The notes under the pieces were generated by a model. The model saw only the letters and a program-made list of their open reading frames with translations. It ran no database searches and was not told the origin of the DNA. This document shows positions 34,359-45,321 of a stretch of 64,000 nucleotides of DNA, one piece after another. The stretch's first letter is position 1. The number at the start of each line of letters is the position of its first letter. This DNA is from Hippasteria phrygiana. Lineage: Eukaryota; Echinodermata; Asteroidea; Valvatida; Goniasteridae. Where the stretch lies: the NCBI GenBank assembly GCA_037893225.1, contig JAZGUH010000555.1, positions 992,001 to 1,056,000 on the forward strand, written 5' to 3'. The translations under genes were made by a program, and so were the position numbers.

Positions 34359-34475
34359 ATAGAGTACCAAAGTGATGACGTCATTCAATGCAATGTTTGG
34401 AACCAGAATACATTCTAAACTGCATGTGTTTGGAACCATTGCTGCGGCAACTGACGTCAAACTTCGGTACTCTAT
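34359..34475. mobile_element. 117-bp MITE with CRE in each end, copy 2
   Basis: TGACGTCA occurs at 34376-34383 and 34452-34459. The ends are ATAGAGTACCAAAGT and ACTTCGGTACTCTAT. It has the same length as copy 1 at 25702-25818. Confidence 0.85.
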
Positions 34476-35442
34476 GGGGTTTTGTGCACACAATTTTAGC
34501 GCAATCACGAATGCAATGCAACCTGCAAGTAACGTATGGGGCATGCTGGAACTCATCAGGTCCTTAGATCAAGTTAGGTGTGGTGATGCATGCAGCTCAG
34601 GTGATGTTAACGGTTATCAAACGCACTTAAGGCATTGGTAGTAATTGGTGAACTCTCTTTCGCCGTTGTACACGAGGTACGGTATACAATTCTTAGCTAA
34701 GTTATCTTAATTACCACATGCACTTTACGCGGTTATAATTCTGGGATAAGTGGCGTAACTGGGTGAAATTCTTGGGGGAATCTAGGGTGAACACTTTTTT
34801 TCAGAAGGGGACGCTGAAAGTACATGAACTGCAGCTTGATAAGTATTTGTACATTCAAGATTCAAATGGGGGAACAAGGGGGGGGGGGGTGGGCACCGGT
34901 GTCAGCTGGAGGGGGGACGTTCCCCCGTGCCCCCCCCCCCCCTCCCCCGTGGTTGAGCCTACGTCACTTCCTTTCGAGCGTAACAGGAATGTTCTCAAGA
35001 CCAGTGTTTGAACAATCGTCACTTGAACTTATGTAAAACAAATCATGGCAGAATCAATTTTCATATTTTTGAATTTTTGGAAAAGCTTTATTAGTATTTA
35101 ATCTCCAGATACATTGCTTTTTAAAGAAAGAACAAGTAGAAAACATAGACGTTTTGGAGGGTGATGTTGGCGGCGCGCACAACGCATGGTTATTTCAAAG
35201 CCGTTTTTTCTCTCTAAACGTTCTCTGGGCGGTTGCACTTGGACTGGAATAAGGTACAGGGATAAACTTGGAATAGCCCATTAATTTCTCCTTATTCTGG
35301 CATATAATAAGCTCAATAGATGCAACTTGGAAGACATTTCTCAATGTGCTATTAACAAAAAAAGTAGTGCAGGACGAACAACGGCTTGTATGGAGGTCAT
35401 CATTATTTAAATGTCATTGTACATGTATTACTCTGCGGAGAA
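34476..35442. other. No recognisable gene; G-rich then C-rich block
   Basis: 34870-34970 has a G run followed 50 bp later by a C run and could fold back on itself. It resembles other G-rich MITE interiors here but shows no clean ends. Confidence 0.35.
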
Positions 35443-35555
35443 GTGCAAAAACCGTGGTGTTAAATTAACACCATGTGATATCTAGGGCCTGTATAGGACG
35501 ACTGGTTATATATAGAAATCACATGGTGTTAATTAAACACCGAGGTGTTTGCATT
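35443..35555. mobile_element. MITE of the GTGTTAAATTAACACCAT family, copy 1
   Basis: GTGTTAAATTAACACCATGTG near the left end is mirrored by CACATGGTGTTAATTAAACAC near the right. Related elements lie at 45212-45321 and 55949-56065. Confidence 0.65.
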
Positions 35556-35714
35556 AAAGAATCTATATTTGGTTGAGCATGGGACATGTGGGTCTATGTT
35601 TAATTTCCAAAGCTGATTCAGAAAATATGACTCAGCGTATATAGGCAGCATGCTTTATTAGTCCGTGTAAAGTCGCGCATAGGGGCGCAGTTGTTCCAAA
35701 GGGAATTATTAATC

Positions 35715-36075
35715 GAAACTGTTGCGCTCTCAATAGAGAACAGTCTCTTATCGCAGACATTAATTTCTAGATTTATATACCATTGGAAAGAACCACCATA
35801 AGCTTTAAAATCATGAAATAATTATTAAAATCGGAGCAGTATTAAAAAGTTAGGATAATTTTAGTTATATTAGATGACCCAGCACTATTGTAGAAATCAA
35901 GAGATAACGTTTGTCCTTCATTTCTGTATAGCTTGACTGCTCACGATTTGGGGGTAGCCTTGGTATCTCCTAAAAGTGTCTCACATTGGTGTATTTGTGG
36001 AAATATCGGTCAGATCGGCCAATCAATGAAGAGTTTATATCACAAGCTTTAAATGGATACCAAGTTTGTTATGAT
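35715..36075 (+). repeat. R1 family, copy 2 (5' part)
   Basis: GCGCTCTCAATAGAGAACAG to TTTAAATGGATACCAAGTTT is co-linear with 2325-2690. The 3' third of the family is absent. Confidence 0.8.
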
Positions 36076-37405
36076 TGCATTCAAAACCATTTTGCATGCT
36101 CTCTTCACATGTATAAACCAAGCAGCGAGTCATGGGATCTTGTATGATATATCTCTGATTCAAATCAGCTGTTTGTGAGAACTAGTTCTCGGACTGGAAC
36201 GTGCTGTAGACTCCATACCATACCGCCTCACCACAATCAGACTAAACCCCGTCTTCTGCTAACTCGGTCAGCAACGTGCAAACAGCTACAACTCTTTAAC
36301 AGTCCCGCGTGCTGAAAATATCACAATAAACAAACAGCCTAAACTGATGATGAACTTGAAAAGGGAAGGTGATTTACACGGCACTTCTTGAGGGGCCAAC
36401 TGCACAGCCAGACCTCCTTGAGACGACGGTTTAACCATTTCGTATGCCAAATTGATAATTTACACAGACACTGACCTTGAATGGCCGGGGCATGGGGGTT
36501 AAACCCTTTCCCGGCTTCTTGTCCAACTTTTCTTCTGCGGTAATCTAATTCAGAACTATTTGGCGTGGACATGCACAGTATACGCGTACGTATATTTAGA
36601 AACGCATGTAGGCTTGACGAGAATTCAAAATGTGCAAAATATCTCCAGCTAGTTTTCTAAACTTTTGCAATGAGAATATTCATGGTTTCACCTATTCAAA
36701 GTGTGTGGTATTTCATGGAGAGATATTAACTAACCCCTTTTCTGAGGAGCATAGCATTTTGAAACATCGTCATTCTATTTTTACATAACTAGGGGCCTAT
36801 ATAAGTTATTTGTCTTCTGTGTAGGTAAAAATATTCGTAGAAATGGGTACGTCTATTGAAAAAAAAAAAGTTACAAGTTTATACGTTGTTCGAGCTTATT
36901 TCCTTACTTTCCGAACAGCGTTTGTTTAATATAACTAATCTCATTATTACATGTATTTGTTTTATTTTGTTCTATTTTTCAGAACAAATCAACTTTCACA
37001 AATACATGTGGGTCGTTCCACAAATTTAAGGTCCAAATGTGTGACATCTTGAGTGTCCCTGTATGCCTTTTATCTCCAAGAGTGATTGTGTAAAGCAAAG
37101 TACCTGCCAAACAAGTAAAAAATACTGTGAAGTCAATTTTAATGATACTTGATGGAAATTACACAGGTCAGGTGTAACAGGGACAATTTTGGGCCCCATC
37201 TTTATCATGACGCATGTAGGCCTACATAACACAGGAACAGGCAAATAATTTAACACAAAAGAGCTTGCTTATTTCTGGGAAGGCCAAAAAGCCAATTTTG
37301 TATAGGCTTATTTGCAGTTGAGAAATATTTTATACATGTACATTGTACTCTTAATACATATATTTAAGACTCGCAAAAGGTGACTAAAATCCACTGATCT
37401 CCATG
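36076..37405. other. No recognisable gene
   Basis: The stretch lies between inverted R1 copies. Short open frames only. Confidence 0.4.
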
Positions 37406-37407
37406 TA

Positions 37408-37577
37408 CAGTCGAACCCTGATAATAAGAGCACTGTTAATACAACTGCTTATAACAAGGGAAAAAATAGGTCCCAAGTCTTTGTTTTTTTGTTTTCCATT
37501 ACTGATAATACAAGGTACCTGTTATAACAAGGTAAATTGTAAAGTCCCAAGGACCTTGTTATAAAGGTGTTCGACTG
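37408..37577. mobile_element. pogo/Tigger-like MITE, copy 2
   Basis: CAGTCGAACCCTGATAATAA to AAAGGTGTTCGACTG, with TA at 37406-37407 and 37578-37579. It is about 90% identical to 25841-26018. The terminal inverted repeat is CAGTCGAAC. Confidence 0.8.
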
Positions 37578-37583
37578 TATACA

Positions 37584-37757
37584 AATCTGGATAGCTCATT
37601 GGCCGTTGCGCGCTGTACGAACAACTGTCGTCAGTCGCCGCCATATTGCCACTCATGCTTGTAGGCCTACTAGTTTACGTACGTTCGCGCAGCGCGTGGT
37701 ATTGTATAGATGGCGGACGGTGTCGTCAACTTGAACAGCCAATGATCTATCCAGATT
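37584..37757. mobile_element. Foldback element with YY1-type words in its arms
   Basis: AATCTGGATAGCTCATTGGC at the left is inverted as GCCAATGATCTATCCAGATT at the right, with weaker pairing inwards. GCCGCCATATTG at 37637-37648 and ATGGCGG near 37710 lie in opposite arms. Confidence 0.65.
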
Positions 37758-37821
37758 ATTACACAAGGAGAACAGTGCTAAAAGCTGGCAGATGGGATGA
37801 TACAAACGAGAAACGCATTCC

Positions 37822-38425
37822 TCCGTTTTGAGCTACAGGATTTTCGTTTTTCTCCGATTTTCGTTCTATTGCTTAAAATGCTAGTTGATGTAAAATAAAA
37901 TCATACTGTGTTTCCGTTTCTTTATATTTTAGTACAATAAAATGTTTAAAAAGAGATTTTAGTAAGGTAACTCACTGATAATCACTGGAATTTGTGTTTA
38001 TTCTTCATAAGATTCGTTATTTTTCGATTCGTGTAGGCCTACATCGCCATTTTGCGTGCAATCATAACAAACTTGGTATCCATTTAAAGCTTGTGATCTA
38101 AACTCTTCATTGATTGGCCGATCTGACCGATATTTCCACAAATAAACCAAGGAGAGACACTTTTTAGGAGATACTAAGGCTACCCCTAATCGTGAGCCGT
38201 TCAGCGGTGCGGAAATGAAGGATAAACTCTATCGCTTGATTTCTACAATAGTGCTAGATCACCTGATAAAACTAAAGTTATCATAACTTTTTAAATACTG
38301 CTCCGATTTTAATAATTCTTTCAATTTTTTAAAAGCTTATGATGTGTTTTTTTCTAATGGTATATAAATCTAGAAATTAATGTTTGCGATAAGCGACAGT
38401 TCTCTATTGAGAGCTCCACAATTTT
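37822..38425 (-). repeat. R1 family, copy 3 (near full length, inverted)
   Basis: The reverse complement runs from CTCTCAATAGAGAACTGTCG through TTGGCCGATCTGACCGATAT (+ strand) to CCTCCGTTTTGAGCTACAGG. It is co-linear with 2325-2925. Confidence 0.85.
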
Positions 38426-38571
38426 ATGTCATCCCAAGTGCTTAAAGCACCAGAAATTAGCTAGATGTTTGCGTATACAATCAGATCTTTTTTTAAGTGG
38501 AGAATGATTCATTTTGCATGTGTGATATTGTATTGGCAGAGCCGATAATATGATTGCAGGCAGTGTTTATA

Positions 38572-39488
38572 CGAGGTGCGATCAAAAAGTTCCCAGACTG
38601 TTCCTGTTGCGAACGAACGGAGCGAAGCACAGTAATGTGCATGTTGCAGGTGTAAGCAATAACTTTCGTGAGTAAGTATTCCAAGTTACATCGCTTGACC
38701 AACATCAGCACCTGTGTTACACGCATTTTTGTGACCACTGGTTCGTGCGCATTTGCGATTTCACCGTGTCGAAGTCTGCGAGGATCTCCATCAACAGGCC
38801 TGGGATGACCCAAACTTCATGTTTCGGGATCATCAGCGGTGACGAGAGTTAGGTCTACGGCTACGACCCAGAAACCAAACAGCAATCTTCGCAGTGGAAG
38901 AGTCCGCACAGTCTCCAAGACCGAAGAAGGCGCGTCAGGTCTGAAGCGCAACCAAGACTGCAAGAGCATACGTCGTTTTCTTTGACATTCGTGGGGTTGT
39001 GCACCGTGAATTCCTCCTCCAGGGTCAGACTCTCAACAATGAGTTTTACTGCACCGTTCTGAGATGTCTGAGGAAGAACATTCGGCGCAAACGGCCTGAA
39101 CTGTGGCGCGCTGGCAATTGGGTGCTCCAACATGACAACGCGCCCGCTAGCGCGTTAAAAACGCGCGAGTTTCTCGCCCGCAACAACACAATCGTCGCTC
39201 CTCACCCCCTACTCGCCGGATTTGGCTCCCTGCGACTTCTTTCTGTTCCCCAAAATGAAGTTCAAGGTGAAGGGTCGCCGTTTTGACATTGTGGAGGAGA
39301 TCCAGCAAGAATCGCAGATGGTGCTTGACGCGCTTACGGAACGGGATTTCCAGGGAGCGTTCCAAGCGCTGGGAGCGGTGTATCGCTGCACAAGGGAACT
39401 ACTTTGAAGGGAATGGCGGTCAAATTTAAATCACGTACGGTTTTTGCTTGTTAAAGGCGCAGTCTCGGAACTTTTTGATCGCACCTCG
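38572..39488 (+). mobile_element. Degenerate mariner element
   Basis: The termini CGAGGTGCGATCAAAAAGTT and AACTTTTTGATCGCACCTCG are perfect inverses with TA on each side (38570-38571, 39489-39490). The length of 917 bp against about 1.3 kb for intact mariners reflects loss of the transposase N-terminal third. Confidence 0.93.
38780..39407 (+). pseudogene. Broken mariner transposase
   Basis: Pieces in shifting frames read ISGDES-stop-VYGYDPETKQQSSQW (first catalytic Asp, a Trp codon changed to TAG), FDIRGVVHREFLLQGQT, RKRPELWRAGNWVLQHDNAPA (second Asp) and LAPCDFFLFPKMKFKVKGRR (third Asp, the DD34D pattern). At least one in-frame stop and frameshifts are present. It is a dead copy. Confidence 0.88.
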
Positions 39489-39492
39489 TACT

Positions 39493-39735
39493 TTGTGGGA
39501 TTCAATGTACACGAAATAACCAGCCCGTGAAAGTTCGAGCTCAATCCGTGAACCGAGTCATAAAAAATAGTTCTGTTTTAACATCAAGTTTGTGTACGTT
39601 CATATTCACTGAAATAAGCGAAGGCGTTTTGGGCAGTTTTCAGATACAGTTTTGTCGAAAATGACGCAGGTATAAATGTTTCTCAGAAAACAGTAAGCTT
39701 TCAGATTAAACTATTTTATTTATTACATTTCTTTA
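39493..39735 (+). repeat. R3 family copy
   Basis: CTTTGTGGGATTCAATGTAC, GTGAAAGTTCGAGCTCAATC, AGTTCTGTTTTAACA and AGTAAGCTTTCAGATTAAAC occur in order as in the other R3 copies. It directly abuts the mariner right end, which suggests that the mariner inserted at the edge of this repeat. Confidence 0.7.
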
Positions 39736-40179
39736 CCCGGGTGTGCCCAAACAATTCAAAACCGGTTTTCTTTGGGGCCCTGCATACATTTATATTTAAA
39801 AATGAATAGGGCCTACTTACAGACATACAACAAATGAGTATTTACACAAATACAAGAATATTTACACAAATACATCTCTACTCTCCCCATCATCCTGGTC
39901 AGGACTTTCTATTGTTCCTACACACTATTAACCATCCCCATAGACTAAGCACACGTTTACGTGCATGTGATGACACCTTCCAGACACTGAAGAAAATTCA
40001 TGAGGACAGTATTGTTCCCTTTGTTATACCCTCTTTTTTGTCCTCATCACTACGTTGTAAATAATACAAGGATATTTACACAAATAGATCTATACATTAT
40101 CTACATTGTACATGTATACATATCCAGCTTTCCAGTATATCGCTAATCAAATTGGAAATGCTGTCAATTTAGAGAACAT

Positions 40180-40435
40180 TTGAAGGTCTCCCAAAACGCA
40201 ATATCTTATTTTGATTTCAACGATCGAAATAGCCTAAGCACACAATGACCGTGCACAAAACCACTGTTACATTTTCTCATGATCTGTATGACGGATTGAG
40301 CTCCAACTTTTACATGTCTTTTATTTCATGTATGTGTTGAATCACACAAAGTATGGAAACTGCCTGCAACTGTGTTGTCAACTACGTGTAGGCCTATACC
40401 AATGTTGTATCATACCTCTATTTAAGGGAGCATGA
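40180..40435 (-). repeat. R3 family copy
   Basis: On the - strand: TTTGTGTGATTCAACACATA, AAAAGTTGGAGCTCAATCCG, TCATACAGATCATGAGAAAA. The order matches R3. Confidence 0.6.
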
Positions 40436-42759
40436 CATAGGCCTACTTTTTGTACGGCCTTTCAAACTTCTTACAGCTCCCATTGGGACTACACTGGAAT
40501 TCAACCCAAACAGGAACATTTTGGGGAGATACCTTGTATTTATAGTGTACATCTAACCTACAATCCGTAAATATTACGCATTCGAAGTTCGAACCCTCCC
40601 AAACAATGCGGTCCGAATACTGAATTGTCATCGCCCGGGGACGACTTTCTGACCCTCGGATTACGTGTCAAGCCCACGGGTACGGAGTTCATTTAGGGGG
40701 GCTGACTGATCACAAATCCTGCTGGCTCTGACGGCTGGTTACATCGTATTTCACACCTTCAGAAGTCCCTGTAGAATAGCAGGGGGATTGGAGAGATATT
40801 ATTATTCCACGAGTGTGCAATTAAGTTGCCGGACACGAGTTCGTAAAGTTGTTCCAAATGCTCGCCTTTGTTGTTACACGCTCAGAAACTACAGCACATT
40901 TTTATTTTTAAAAATCAGTGTTCACTAAGATAAAGCTTGGAGATTAGTGAGGTTCTTGTCGATATCAAGAGACCGAAAATAACTTAGGCTAGGGAAGTCG
41001 GAATATACATGTTATTGGCTGCCTCGAAATAAGCCAAAAATAACCTGAAGTCGGGCTCTTGCTGAAACATAAAATGGCATCCCTAAGAAATTGTACCTCT
41101 CCCACGCTGTGGTCTTCTCATATGATTTTGACTGTGTTTGATTTGAAGTCATCTTGTTTGAATAACCGGAATACATGTACATGTAATGAGCGACAAAACA
41201 CCGCACCTGTTGAATCTGGAATCTCTGCAAACAATCCCGATTTCTTAAAATTCGTATACCGCAGCATTTTTTTTGGTTGTTTTTTTATGCAAGTTTGGTC
41301 GCCCCGAACAAGGCTAAAAGCCACTCGAGGTATGAAGCTACAAAAAGAAAAAAGAAAGAATCAAAGATACAAGAGGTAGGAATGAATATTCCTCATGAAG
41401 CAGGCATGATCGTAAGATGAAGGGAAGCATGCACCAGGTAAAGAATTCCATAATAAGTGAAAAAGCTAGAGTATGTTAATGGACAGGAGTTAACTTGTGT
41501 ACCTTTACCGTTCGGGCTAGTCCATGGATCTTGTTACAGTAAATGAGTAAGGCCTACATGAACATACATGGGCCTACTGCACGAGTAAGCAAGTCCATGC
41601 TGAAATACCAGTTCATTGTTTGTAACGAATTAGCAGTGTATGAATACAGAGGCGTCTGTAGTGCAATTAAGCTCACGTTTAAAGTGCCTTTCTCGCGGTC
41701 TGTTTTGTGTCCGGTGCATTTTCGACCTATAGCTCACCCCACTCATAAAACCGAAGACATAACGCAAAGTCGCCAAAAAAACCAAAAAACAAAAAAACAA
41801 CAAAACGCTGGTATGGAAAGCCAGCTTTAGAACTCGATTTGCATGCTTTTGTATACCAATGTGACTTAACAGGTATACACTGTTCATGGCAAAACAAGTA
41901 TGACATCACTTTCGTTTACCTGTCACGTAAAATTTCTCCTTTATAAAAGACAACAAATGCCGAAATCCTACGTTAGGGACCGTCTCAATCTATTGGCTTA
42001 ATATTTGGTAATAGAACTGAGATATTCTTATGGCATTATCATGCTTTGTTTTCAACTTTGACCCCCGATTGTCCGTGTAACAAACTATCTTGCTCAAGGA
42101 CACAAATGCCACAATCCCCCGGGCAAGAGTAGAGCCCACAGTCATGACGAGTTCGTGTGTGCAAAAACACCATGGATCCGACACCATAACCTCCATGCAT
42201 TTACACTCTACACAACAGCGCTGTATTTCCAACCAGCAAGTCATATTCCAAATAAATATTTTCCTTGACGGCATCGTTTGGCCCATTGACCTATTTCACT
42301 CTGTCTTTATTACCCTTGACATGTTGTATGCATCCCCTCTCTCCCTTGGGGGTCGGGAGGCGTGGTTAACAACCGTCGCCTCTAAATTGAAATATCACGC
42401 CCGTTCCCCGCTACAGTCGTGAATCATCGAAACACCACAACACATGTGTGTCCAATCATACAGTCACTATAACCCCAAACGCAGGAGAGGGAATAGGCTT
42501 TGAAATAAAAATATTCCAGTAAATATGATAAATAGTTATATCTGGAATCTCCATTATAGGCAATGAAATGGTGCGTAAATCGAATTCGAGTTTGTCGCGC
42601 AGTCCTTTTGGCGCATTGCTCAATTTGAGCACGGACCAACGATTTCGGTAAATTCCAAAGATTTTGTTTGCTAATTAAAAATGCAACTACTGTATACTCT
42701 TCTAAAACAAAACAGAGCAAAAACGAATCAAGCAGAACTTAACCAAATGCAGGCATGAT
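40436..42759. other. No recognisable gene
   Basis: Open frames of up to about 110 codons (for example 41059-41379 and 42090-42422) show no domain and overlap frames on the other strand. 41300-41440 shares scattered words with the complement of 11330-11480 (GAACAAGGCTAAA, GCATGCACCAGG-like), which suggests an old dispersed repeat. Confidence 0.4.
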
Positions 42760-43015
42760 CAAATTTGATAAACCCAATCATGTATCTTTCATTTTATCAC
42801 TATCCATTTAAAAGTTACTCATATTTTGTAACTCATATTATATTTGGGGCCTAACTGGGGCTATTGTAGGCGATCGATTTTCAGCCTTTTCAAGTGCGAA
42901 ACGTTTATTGACAGACATCGTAATATCAGACATGAAATTACCACATTGTTTCCCTATATCTTTACAAAAGGCAAACATGAAAATGAATAGTTAAAAATGA
43001 ACGTGTTCAATGTGT
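42760..43015 (-). repeat. R2 family copy
   Basis: The reverse complement carries GAACACGTTCATTTTTAACT, TTCATTTTCATGTTTGCCTT and the AAATCGATCGCCTACAATAG region in R2 order. Confidence 0.65.
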
Positions 43016-43545
43016 ACGTGAAACGAAAACAAAGAGGGAAAGGAGTAACGAAGACAATTAGACATGAAGGCCCTAAGTTTTGGAATACCTTACATAACTC
43101 ACTGAAGGGTATTCATAGCTTCCCATTATTTAAATATCAACTTAAAACTAGTCTATTATCCAATTACTTAAGCTTAGATGAAACTTCTTACTGGGTTACT
43201 ACTCTGTATTTTTCTGTATGTTACTACTCTGTATTTCTATTGATTAGGAATGTATTGGCTTTAATTGTTTATTCTTGTCTTATATGCAACTTACACATTC
43301 TTCATTTTCATCAAATTTATGGGTTAATGTATGTTTAAGGGGATCCCTACTCGACAAGCTCTGCTTTTTGGGGATCCCCTTCCAACATGTATCTCTAAAT
43401 TAAAAAAGGAATGTATAAATATATTTCGGTAATCTAATATCTAATTTCCTAATATAATTACGTTCCAATGTTATTTTCATGAGATGTGGTAAAAATAATA
43501 TAGAATGAATGAATGAGTGAATGAATGAATGAATGAAGGGATGGA
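43016..43545 (+). mobile_element. 5'-truncated non-LTR retrotransposon (LINE) 3' end
   Basis: The frame reads a reverse-transcriptase-protein C-terminus: RHEGPKFWNTLHNSLKGIHS followed by FPLFKYQLKTSLLSNYL. This is the usual 'P-x-WN-L-P ... FK-x-LK' ending of CR1/L2/jockey-type LINE proteins. A 3' UTR with a GGGGATCCCTACTCGACAAG / TTTTTGGGGATCCCC hairpin follows, then a (GAAT)n tail at 43501-43540. Nearly all of the RT is missing, as is usual for dead-on-arrival copies. Confidence 0.75.
43501..43540 (+). repeat. (GAAT)n tail
   Basis: About nine imperfect GAAT/GAGT units at the end of the LINE fragment. Confidence 0.9.
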
Positions 43546-44226
43546 TGAACATGACACAAAAACATCTCCCTCGAAATGAACGAAGACAAGAAAACATGGT
43601 AACAAAACACATGCAGAAGAAAACAAACGATCTGAAAAAACCACCACAAACATGACCCCCCTTCAATATAAAATCACTTGAATTTCATTCAGGCGAACAA
43701 TGAATGAACGAACTAATGACATTTCATCTTATATCTGCTAGGCCTAAATACTTTGCATACTTTATGGTAAACAGACAAACCCAAATCATAACTTCGCCAG
43801 GCTCGTATTCAAGTACATGTATTATATACAGTTCTTTATTCACACTACGCAAAACTTGATTGTGTACAGTTCGATTGCAAAATAGTTTGCCTCAGTTTAA
43901 TTACCGTATAACCATGTACAAACATATACACCCACACGGTGGCTTTCATTATAAGCGTGAACAACCAACATGATCACTGGTGATTTTTAAAAATATACCG
44001 GGTACTTTGTCAGGTGTTGATGGAAGAAATTGCATGGGGGAGCAGGGGCGGGGTTTATAAACGAAGAGGGAGGGTTCACTCTTCACAATTAGGGGATTCT
44101 ACATGTCTGTATTTACATGCACAATTTAGATTTTCAAAAACTTTCAGAATAATATCAAGATCGTCATGTGGAATACAGTTGCCCTATTCTTTGGTCTTGG
44201 TTATAGCCAGAAACCGATTTAATAAA

Positions 44227-44264
44227 AAACAAACAAACAAACAAACAAACAAACAAACAAACAA
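44227..44264 (+). repeat. (AAAC)n microsatellite
   Basis: About nine AAAC units follow an A-rich lead. Confidence 0.95.
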
Positions 44265-44489
44265 CTAGATAAACAAAATTCGTCATAGAAAAAGAACTCG
44301 CCTACGAAACACATGCACTACGAAATATCGTCCGGACGCACGTTTTGCTGAACTGCTCTTTGACTTGTGTATTTCGTAATGCATTATTGGTTTCGTCGGC
44401 CGTATTCGAGATTCAACCGAAAATATTGTATTTCGCCTTGTAAAACGCCCTCTATATACGCTTAGAAGGTATAGTTGTGCTTAGTAACT

Positions 44490-44560
44490 GTTTAACATTG
44501 ACCTCTGACCTGGCGACTGGAAAGTGCAGATGCATTCCTGACGTCACATAACGGGTCCGT
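44490..44560. promoter_or_regulatory. Candidate regulatory site pair: DR1 nuclear-receptor element plus CRE
   Basis: TGACCT-C-TGACCT at 44499-44511 is a perfect direct repeat of the AGGTCA half-site with a 1-bp spacer (read on the - strand), the class bound by RXR, RAR/RXR, HNF4 or COUP-TF. A consensus TGACGTCA follows at 44539-44546. The surrounding DNA matches no repeat family in the window. Function is inference. Confidence 0.35.
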
Positions 44561-45211
44561 TTCCACGAAAATGAGTTCCGCTTGTGTGCCGAGCACAACT
44601 AATTAGATGATAAAATATGTATGGTGTGAGCAGCAATTTAAAATTTTATTTTAGGCCATAACCGCATGTGCCTTGAATAAGGTGATTTTTGAAGAATCTC
44701 CCCTTTGAGCCTGTAACCCAAATAGAGAAAGAGCTGAAATCCACACACAATCGCGTCTTCTTTGAACCGTTAATTAAACGTAGCCATTATCCATTGGCCA
44801 TACATGTGAGGTACATTGTGCAAACTCCGCCATTGCGAGCAGGAACACATGAATGTTTCCTGTTGTCCCCGGGGTTCCCGATGTACATTAACCGAGAACA
44901 TGAAAACATTCCCGCCAAACACGGCTTCGACTCTGCACTCGATCACAATGTACATTCAGAACTCCCTAGCATGCACGGTGAATGTTACTGGCGTCACAAG
45001 AATTAATTACAATTAATTACCTTTGCAAGACACGCATGGCATAATAAGCAACATATTCATAATAATGTTTACCATTGTACAATCCAGTTGGGACTGTGAT
45101 ATACCTGAACATATCAGGTAAGATCGGCAATACTAGCACAGCATCTAACTGAATACATATATAATTATTTTTCGAGAAGCTAATTTCTTAAGAAAAAATT
45201 ACATACATCTA

Positions 45212-45321
45212 CACTGCATAAACCGCGGTGTTAGATTAACACCATCTGGTACCCATAATGAATAGACAGTTCAATATAGACACCACAAGGACCTTGATTT
45301 AACACGACAGCTTTTGCAGTG
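45212..45321. mobile_element. MITE of the GTGTTAA family, copy 2
   Basis: CACTGCATAAACCGCGGTGT at the left and TTAACACGACAGCTTTTGCAGTG at the right form imperfect inverted ends. GTTAGATTAACACCATCTGG is internal. Confidence 0.7.

Noticed and set aside
25693..34556. Similar - strand proteins at 25693-25989 and 34257-34556
   Set aside because: The similarity is confined to the two 117-bp MITE copies. It is shared repeat DNA, not a gene family.
42997..43338. 113-codon frame considered as a host gene
   Set aside because: Its sequence is the C-terminal end of a LINE protein followed by a LINE-type 3' end and a (GAAT)n tail.
43546..44226. Possible extra coding sequence after the LINE tail
   Set aside because: Only short frames with stops. 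No domain or splice pattern was seen.
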